DNA of 38,312 bases from Prevotella sp. (GTDB lineage Bacteria; Bacteroidota; Bacteroidia; Bacteroidales; Bacteroidaceae). Below the pieces are notes generated by a model. It was not told the DNA's origin, did no database searches, and saw nothing but the letters and a program-made list of their open reading frames with translations. Every line of letters starts with the position of its first letter. The first letter of the stretch is position 1. The position numbers and the translations under genes are program-made. The DNA lies in contig JALFSW010000052.1 in the NCBI GenBank assembly GCA_022779305.1, positions 1 through 38,312 on the forward strand, given 5' to 3'. Shown here one piece after another: positions 33,075 through 38,312 of the stretch.

Positions 33075-33105
33075 TTGCTTATTCCCCTCTAAGTTTATAA
33101 CTTTG
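33075..33105 (+). promoter_or_regulatory. Consensus promoter of the DUF2027-Smr gene
   Basis: TTG (33075-33077), 20 nt, then TAACTTTG (33098-33105), about 75 nt before the ATG. Confidence 0.7.
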
Positions 33106-33184
33106 CAAAATGCTTTGTGTTTTCAGTCTCCAAAAGACGGCATAAAGAAGCATAAAAGCAATGTTAAAATGAGGAAATAAGACA

Positions 33185-34378
33185 ATGAAAATAGGTGATA
33201 AAGTAAGATTTCTTAGCGAAACTGGAGGTGGAAAAATATCTGGCTTTCAAGGTAAAAACATCGTTTTGGTGGAAGATGAAGATGGCTTTGAAATTCCTAC
33301 ACCCATCAGCGAAGTGGTGCTTGTGGGCAATGAAGATTTGAGCAAAACCAAAATCGTCCATCTTGAACAACACGAAACCGAACAAACAGAAAATAAAAAT
33401 ATGTCGATAAAAGCTCAATTGGCTATCGACAGCAACACATCCACCCATCATTGGGCTGAAGAAGAAGAACCCGATTACGACCCTTCCGATAATTTTGTAG
33501 CCCCCGTGAAGGAGCGTGAAGGTGGTGATGCACTCGCAGTTTATTTGGCTTTTGTGCCAAAGAATATCAAACAAATAGGTAACACAGATTTTTCGGCTTA
33601 TCTTGTGAACGATTCTAACTACTATATACATTATATATATATGGTGGGTGAGGAGGAAAAATGGGCTGTGAAATCAGTAGGAGAAATCGAACCCAATACC
33701 AAACTCTTCATAGAAGAATTTGGCTATGAAGACTTGAATGGCTTGGTGAATAGTTGTGTGCAACTCTTTGCCTACAAACAAGACAAATCGTTTGCACTCA
33801 AACCTGCTTTAGATGTGAGATTGAAAATAGATGGTACAAAGTTCTATAAGCTCAACACATTCCGTGAAAACGATTTCTTTGATGAACCTGCATTGCTCTA
33901 TCCCATCTTAGAACCTGCGAAAAATTTGCAAAAAGGAACTGAAGATGCAGTGGAAATACAGTCTGACGCACTACAACCTAATCATCTCAATGCGTTGAAG
34001 GCAGCACTGCAACCCGCCCGTCGTCCTATTGCGCCCATTTCGGAAAACAACCCCGAGCAGCGCAAAAAAGTGAAACAAATCCTCAAAGACGATAAAATCG
34101 TCATCGATCTGCACATTGATTCGCTTTTGGAAACAACCGTAGGGATGTCGGCAAGTGATATCTTGGATTATCAAATGACGGTATTTCGCAACTTACTTGA
34201 AGAATATAGGGACAGAGTTGGACAAAAACTTATCTTCATTCATGGTAAAGGTGAGGGAGTTTTACGCAATGCCATCATTCGAGAATTGAATTATCGCTAC
34301 AAAAAACATCAATACCAAGATGCCTCTTTTCAAGAATATGGCTACGGAGCAACGCAAGTAACTATCAGAAAAGCATAG
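33185..34378 (+). CDS. DUF2027 and Smr domain protein
   Basis: 397 residues. The N-terminus (MKIGDKVRFLSETGGGKISGF, a KOW/SH3-like patch) and the central beta-rich DUF2027 region (about 100-250) are followed by a C-terminal Smr domain (about 300-397: VIDLHIDSLLE, IFIHGKGEGVLRNAIIREL, TQVTIRKA). The HGKG motif is the Smr signature. Smr domains nick branched or mismatched DNA, or cleave mRNA on collided ribosomes. The Bacteroidetes DUF2027-Smr combination is not assigned. It has a good promoter and Shine-Dalgarno (GAGGAA), and nadE follows after 34 nt. Confidence 0.87.
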   Translation: MKIGDKVRFLSETGGGKISGFQGKNIVLVEDEDGFEIPTPISEVVLVGNEDLSKTKIVHLEQHETEQTENKNMSIKAQLAIDSNTSTHHWAEEEEPDYDPSDNFVAPVKEREGGDALAVYLAFVPKNIKQIGNTDFSAYLVNDSNYYIHYIYMVGEEEKWAVKSVGEIEPNTKLFIEEFGYEDLNGLVNSCVQLFAYKQDKSFALKPALDVRLKIDGTKFYKLNTFRENDFFDEPALLYPILEPAKNLQKGTEDAVEIQSDALQPNHLNALKAALQPARRPIAPISENNPEQRKKVKQILKDDKIVIDLHIDSLLETTVGMSASDILDYQMTVFRNLLEEYRDRVGQKLIFIHGKGEGVLRNAIIRELNYRYKKHQYQDASFQEYGYGATQVTIRKA

Positions 34379-34412
34379 GAAACAGAAACTAAATGTAAAA
34401 GAAAAAACAGCA

Positions 34413-36377
34413 ATGCAACACGGATTTATCAAAGTGGCATCGGCTATTCCCGAAGTGCGGGTAGCCGACACGAAGTTTAACCTGACTGCCATCGAAAAAC
34501 AAATAGCCCTTGCCGATGGTATGGGAGTGGAAATAGTGGTCTTTCCCGAACTTTCTGTTACAGGCTATTCATGTCAAGATCTTTTCACACAACAGTTACT
34601 CATTGAGAATGCTGAACACACGGTGATGATGCTTTTGGCATTCACACGCCAAATTGATATTATTTCTATCGTGGGTGTCCCCATCTTGGCAGGACAGAAA
34701 TTGCTCAATTGCGCCGTTGTTATTCAGCAAGGAAAAATCCTTGGCATTGTTCCGAAAACCCATCTTCCGAACTATGGTGAGTTCTACGAAAAACGATGGT
34801 TTGCTTCTGCCTATAACCTTTCGCCAATACGTGTAAACTTTGCTGGTCAGCATGTGGAGATTACCCCCGAGCCCAAACTTTTCCAGACGGCAGCAGGCGT
34901 GAAATTCGGCATAGAAATTTGTGAAGACCTTTGGTCGCCAACGCCTCCCAGCAATCATCTTGCACTGTCGGATGCGGAAATCATTTTCAATCTCTCGGCA
35001 ACCGACGAACTCATTGGTAAACACACCTATTTAAAATCATTGCTTGCCCAGCAAAGTGCGCGCACACTTGCAGGTTATGTCTACAGTAGCTGTGGATTTG
35101 GCGAAAGCACGCAAGATGTGGTTTATGGTGGTAACGCAATGATTTACGAAAATGGAAAACTCCTTGCCGAAGCCGAACGATTTTCGTTGAAATCACAACT
35201 GATTGTATCGGAAATTGATGTGGAAAAGCTACGAAGCGAGCGCCGCAATAATACCACTTTCCGTACGATACGCCACACCCAAAGTCCAAATGTTCTCAAC
35301 GCAGATGTGAGTTCCGTACAAGCAAACATCGTTGAATGTTTTCCTGCCATCAATCCCGAACACACTTTCACGCTCACACGTTCCATCAACCCTACACCTT
35401 TCATCCCGAAGGCAGAAGACATGGCTACCACTTGCAGCGAAATCCTCAATATCCAAGTTGCAGGACTTGCCAAACGCTTGCATCACACTCATTGCAAAAC
35501 AGCCGTTATCGGATTGAGTGGCGGACTTGATTCAACACTTGCCCTCCTTGTTTGTTTGCAAGCCTTCGACCGATTGGGACTTTCTCGGAAAGGCATTTTA
35601 GGCGTTACGATGCCAGGCTTTGGTACAACCCATCGCACACGTAGCAATGCCCATACGTTGATGAATCACTTGGGCATTACAACAAAGGAAATAAGCATTG
35701 TTCCCTCTGTTACACAACATCTTTCGGACATTGAACATAGTCCAGAACAACACGATGCAACCTACGAAAATGCACAAGCACGCGAGCGCACCCAAATCTT
35801 GATGGATTTGTCAAACAAGTATGGCGGTATGGTCATTGGGACTGGCGACTTGAGCGAATTAGCTTTGGGTTGGTGCACATACAATGGCGACCACATGAGT
35901 ATGTATGCCGTCAATGCTGGGGTTCCAAAGACTTTGATACGATCTTTGGTTGCTTTTTGTGCAGAAAAGGAAGAAAAAGAAGAGGTGCGCACAGCTCTTT
36001 TCGATATTATCGACACCCCAATCTCTCCCGAACTCATTCCCGCTGACGAACAAGGAGAGATTGCGCAAAAGACAGAAGATCTTGTTGGACCTTACGAGCT
36101 CCATGATTTTTTCTTGTATTACTTCCTTCGTTATGGTTTTCGTCCAGCGAAAATCTTTTATCTTGCTTGCATTGCGTTCCAAGGAAAATTCACAGAAGAC
36201 ATCATCAAGCAATGGCTTGCGACTTTCTTCCGCCGCTTCTTCTCACAACAATTTAAGCGTTCTTGCTTGCCCGATGGACCAAAAATTGGTAGTGTGAGCC
36301 TTTCTCCTCGTGGCGATTGGCGTATGCCTTCCGATGCGTCATCCACCATTTGGTTGGCAGAAATCGAAAATCTCTAA
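34413..36377 (+). CDS. nadE: Glutamine-dependent NAD+ synthetase
   Basis: 654 residues. An N-terminal nitrilase-type glutaminase has the Glu-Lys-Cys triad E46 ([10 protein letters not shown]), K115 ([13 protein letters not shown]) and C170 (GIEICEDLW). The C-terminal NAD synthetase has the P-loop SGGLDS (369-374) and [21 protein letters not shown]. It converts nicotinic acid adenine dinucleotide to NAD+ using glutamine-derived ammonia. Length matches the long bacterial class. It may be co-transcribed with the DUF2027-Smr gene, 34 nt away. Confidence 0.96.
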   Translation: MQHGFIKVASAIPEVRVADTKFNLTAIEKQIALADGMGVEIVVFPELSVTGYSCQDLFTQQLLIENAEHTVMMLLAFTRQIDIISIVGVPILAGQKLLNCAVVIQQGKILGIVPKTHLPNYGEFYEKRWFASAYNLSPIRVNFAGQHVEITPEPKLFQTAAGVKFGIEICEDLWSPTPPSNHLALSDAEIIFNLSATDELIGKHTYLKSLLAQQSARTLAGYVYSSCGFGESTQDVVYGGNAMIYENGKLLAEAERFSLKSQLIVSEIDVEKLRSERRNNTTFRTIRHTQSPNVLNADVSSVQANIVECFPAINPEHTFTLTRSINPTPFIPKAEDMATTCSEILNIQVAGLAKRLHHTHCKTAVIGLSGGLDSTLALLVCLQAFDRLGLSRKGILGVTMPGFGTTHRTRSNAHTLMNHLGITTKEISIVPSVTQHLSDIEHSPEQHDATYENAQARERTQILMDLSNKYGGMVIGTGDLSELALGWCTYNGDHMSMYAVNAGVPKTLIRSLVAFCAEKEEKEEVRTALFDIIDTPISPELIPADEQGEIAQKTEDLVGPYELHDFFLYYFLRYGFRPAKIFYLACIAFQGKFTEDIIKQWLATFFRRFFSQQFKRSCLPDGPKIGSVSLSPRGDWRMPSDASSTIWLAEIENL

Positions 36378-36585
36378 TCCGTTTAAGCCATTTTGAGAAA
36401 TTCAGCAACAATTGTTTGCGAGTTCTCAAAGTGGCTTTTTTCATGCCTTTAGGCTATGAAAGTTTGTTTTTGAATGAATGTAAAAAACGGCATCTTTCTT
36501 TTTAAGAGCCGTTAAGTGCTCATTCTGAAATGTTAAATTGGAATAAAGATAACTCAAAAACCATTAGATTTTGATTTTTTGCTCC

Positions 36586-36593
36586 TATATTTG
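36586..36593 (+). promoter_or_regulatory. Candidate -7 box of htrA
   Basis: TATATTTG matches TAnnTTTG about 52 nt before the ATG. A TTTTG upstream is only 12 nt away, too close for a normal -33, so support is partial. Confidence 0.45.
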
Positions 36594-36644
36594 CATCCAG
36601 ATTAAGACGTAATTGAACAATAAAAGAATTAAAATATAACGAGT

Positions 36645-38096
36645 ATGAATAAATTATCAAAGATTTTAGTAGGTGCATCGTGTGTCTTAGCACTCGCATT
36701 TTCAACAGGTGCTGTAATCAAAGTCTATGCTGCCGAACCTCCAGTGGCAGTACCTGGACAACCCGTTGATCTTACCTACGCTGCAGAGAAAGCACTCCCA
36801 GCTGTGGTACACATCAAGTACGTACAAAATTCAAAGACCCGCACTGTGGAGGTTGCCGACGACCCATTTGGTGGATTTTTTGACTTCTTTGGCTTTGGAA
36901 ATCCTGGTGGAGGAACACGCCAGCAACAAATCCAAACACCCAAACGGCAAGCAACAGGTAGTGGTGTCATCATTTCATCGGATGGCTACATCGTAACCAA
37001 TAACCACGTTGTAGAAGGTGCCGATGAACTCACCGTCACACTGAACGACAACCGTGAATTTTCTGCGCGTATCGTGGGAACCGACAAAAACACCGACCTT
37101 GCACTGATAAAAGTCAATGCCAAGGATTTACCCTATCTCGCAGTGGGCAGTTCGGATAATCTGAAGGTGGGCGAATGGGTAATAGCTGTCGGTAATCCAT
37201 ACAATTTGACCAACACCGTTACAGCAGGTATTGTCAGTGCGAAGTCACGCGGTTTAACGGGTAACGGTATCGAAAGTTTCATCCAAACCGATGCTGCGAT
37301 CAATCAAGGTAACTCTGGTGGTGCGCTTGTCAATACACGAGGCGAACTCGTAGGTATTAATGCCATGCTCTATTCGCAAACTGGCGCATACAGTGGATAT
37401 GGTTTTGCCATCCCAACCGCCATTATGACAAAAGTTGTAGAAGATATTAAGAAGTATGGCAATGTGCAACGTGTAACGCTCGGTATCGAAGGTGGTGATG
37501 TGCTGAACTACATCAATGCAGAAAAAGAAAAAGGTAAAGAACCCGATCTTGGAACAAACGAGGGGGTTTACGTTTCAAAGGTTTCAGAAGAAGGCAATGG
37601 TGCTGACTTCGGATTGCAGTCAAAAGACGTGATTGTTAAATTCGATGGTAATAAGATTACCAAACTTGCCGAACTTCAACAAGCCCTCAATGGCAAACGT
37701 CCAGGTGACAAGGGAACGCTCACATTCTTGCGCAACAAGAAAGAAATCTCAAAAACCATCACCCTCAAGAATGCACAAGGCACCACGAAACCACTCGAAC
37801 AAGCTGACATTGATGTGCTTGGCGGACAGTTCCGTCCTGTTACCGATGCAATCAAAAAACAGCTCAACATCAATTATGGTTTGGAAGTGATCAAAATCAA
37901 TAGCGGAGCATTGAAAGAAGCAGGTGTTAATCGTGGTTTCATCATTCAAAACGTGAACGATTCGCCTGTAAACAATATCGAATCCTTGCAAAAGATTGTG
38001 AAGGCAGCATCAACGAGCAAAGACCCTGTACTCTATATTAAGGGAATCTATCCCACAGGTCGAAAAGCCTATTTTGCAGTGCCTTTGAGCGAATAA
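36645..38096 (+). CDS. htrA: Do/HtrA-family periplasmic serine protease
   Basis: 483 residues with an N-terminal signal or membrane anchor (about 1-29). The trypsin-like domain has the triad H121 (TNNHVVEG), D151 (NTDLALIKV) and S224 (GNSGGALVN). Two C-terminal PDZ regions follow (about 275-385 and 395-480). It degrades or refolds damaged envelope proteins. A glycine/phenylalanine-rich LA-loop stretch (DDPFGGFFDFFGFGNPGGG) precedes the protease core, as in DegP homologues. It is monocistronic with a strong terminator. Confidence 0.96.
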   Translation: MNKLSKILVGASCVLALAFSTGAVIKVYAAEPPVAVPGQPVDLTYAAEKALPAVVHIKYVQNSKTRTVEVADDPFGGFFDFFGFGNPGGGTRQQQIQTPKRQATGSGVIISSDGYIVTNNHVVEGADELTVTLNDNREFSARIVGTDKNTDLALIKVNAKDLPYLAVGSSDNLKVGEWVIAVGNPYNLTNTVTAGIVSAKSRGLTGNGIESFIQTDAAINQGNSGGALVNTRGELVGINAMLYSQTGAYSGYGFAIPTAIMTKVVEDIKKYGNVQRVTLGIEGGDVLNYINAEKEKGKEPDLGTNEGVYVSKVSEEGNGADFGLQSKDVIVKFDGNKITKLAELQQALNGKRPGDKGTLTFLRNKKEISKTITLKNAQGTTKPLEQADIDVLGGQFRPVTDAIKKQLNINYGLEVIKINSGALKEAGVNRGFIIQNVNDSPVNNIESLQKIVKAASTSKDPVLYIKGIYPTGRKAYFAVPLSE

Positions 38097-38120
38097 GCGC
38101 AAAACCTACTTTCAATAACG

Positions 38121-38163
38121 AAAAATCAGCGTAGCCAGGCAATGGCGGTTACGCTGATTTTTT
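38121..38163 (+). terminator. Terminator after htrA
   Basis: A 13-bp perfect stem AAAAATCAGCGTA (38121-38133) / TACGCTGATTTTT (38150-38162) with an imperfect inner stem and a T-tract. Confidence 0.85.
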
Positions 38164-38190
38164 ATAATGATGCCCGAGAAATTTTTCTTT

Positions 38191-38212
38191 AACCCAATTC
38201 GATCATTAGAGA
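38191..38212 (+). repeat. Dispersed intergenic inverted-repeat element, copy 8
   Basis: AACCCAATTCGATCATTAGA then GA, very close in sequence to the minus-strand copy at 3231-3257. It lies just before the next gene start. Confidence 0.6.
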
Positions 38213-38227
38213 ACAAAAAGGAGAACT

Positions 38228-38312
38228 ATGTCGTACTTAGAACATCATACAGAAGATACTTGGCAAAAACGCCTGTTCGATAAACTGATGCGTGTAGAAG
38301 ACAAACTCGACC
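38228..38312 (+). CDS. Start of an unidentified protein (truncated by the window edge)
   Basis: The ATG has an AAGGAG-type ribosome site about 7 nt upstream (AAAAAGGAGAACT) and an open frame to the edge: MSYLEHHTEDTWQKRLFDK and then LMRVEDKLD. Only 28 residues are visible and I cannot assign a family. Confidence 0.6.
   Translation, partial: MSYLEHHTEDTWQKRLFDKLMRVEDKLD

Overview
The window looks like a chromosomal segment of a Bacteroidales bacterium, most likely Prevotellaceae. This rests on Bacteroidetes-type promoters (TTG/TTTG, 19-21 bp, then TAnnTTTG) ahead of many genes, and on Bacteroidetes-restricted families: DUF4301, a DUF2027-Smr protein, a TonB receptor with an N-terminal CarboxypepD_reg-like domain, a DPP-IV-type peptidase and a BACON/T9SS-era style multidomain EndA nuclease. 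The Cas12a also closely resembles Prevotella Cas12a as I remember those sequences. No rRNA, tRNA, transposase or integrase gene was seen.

Layout. 1-1232 (-): 5' part of a RelA/SpoT-type ppGpp synthetase with a degenerate hydrolase domain, running off the left edge. 1487-3007: a DUF4301 protein followed by a terminator. 3293-9907: a complete type V-A CRISPR-Cas locus in one orientation, cas12a-cas4-cas1-cas2, then a leader and an array of 13 identical 36-bp repeats with 12 spacers. 10201-14125: a secreted Cys/Lys-rich small protein, a P-type Ca2+-ATPase and trmO. 14195-14587 (-): a decapitated DNA methyltransferase whose 5' break coincides with a perfect 37-bp palindrome. 14831-18471: a TonB-dependent receptor and a low-complexity lipoprotein. 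18657-21028 (-): ahpC-ahpF peroxide defence. 21029-21540: a non-coding stretch of degenerate short tandem repeats and strong hairpins. 21541-22986 (-): a DUF721/DciA-like protein and recF. 23212-38096: mostly housekeeping genes on the + strand (rlmL-like methyltransferase, DPP-IV-like peptidase, purD, two membrane proteins, a MaoC hydratase, an endonuclease I protein, an RluA-type pseudouridine synthase, DUF2027-Smr, nadE, htrA), then the start of an unrecognised gene.

How the pieces work together. The adaptive-immunity island is self-contained. Cas4-Cas1-Cas2 would acquire spacers. A promoter in the leader would drive the array. Cas12a retains the residues for processing its own pre-crRNA (H811, K820, K837) and for DNA cleavage (RuvC D884/E977/D1226, Nuc R1189/D1198). 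No tracrRNA is needed. The most distinctive feature of the effector is a Cys (C1215) in place of the Arg of the otherwise conserved Nuc 'DSR' motif.

The main signal not explained by genes is a family of short intergenic inverted-repeat elements, core CGGTC-ATTA-GACCG preceded by AACCCAAAT. I count eight copies across the window, two of them in inverted orientation just upstream of cas12a. All assignments come from reading the sequence and from memory of the families; no database search was run.
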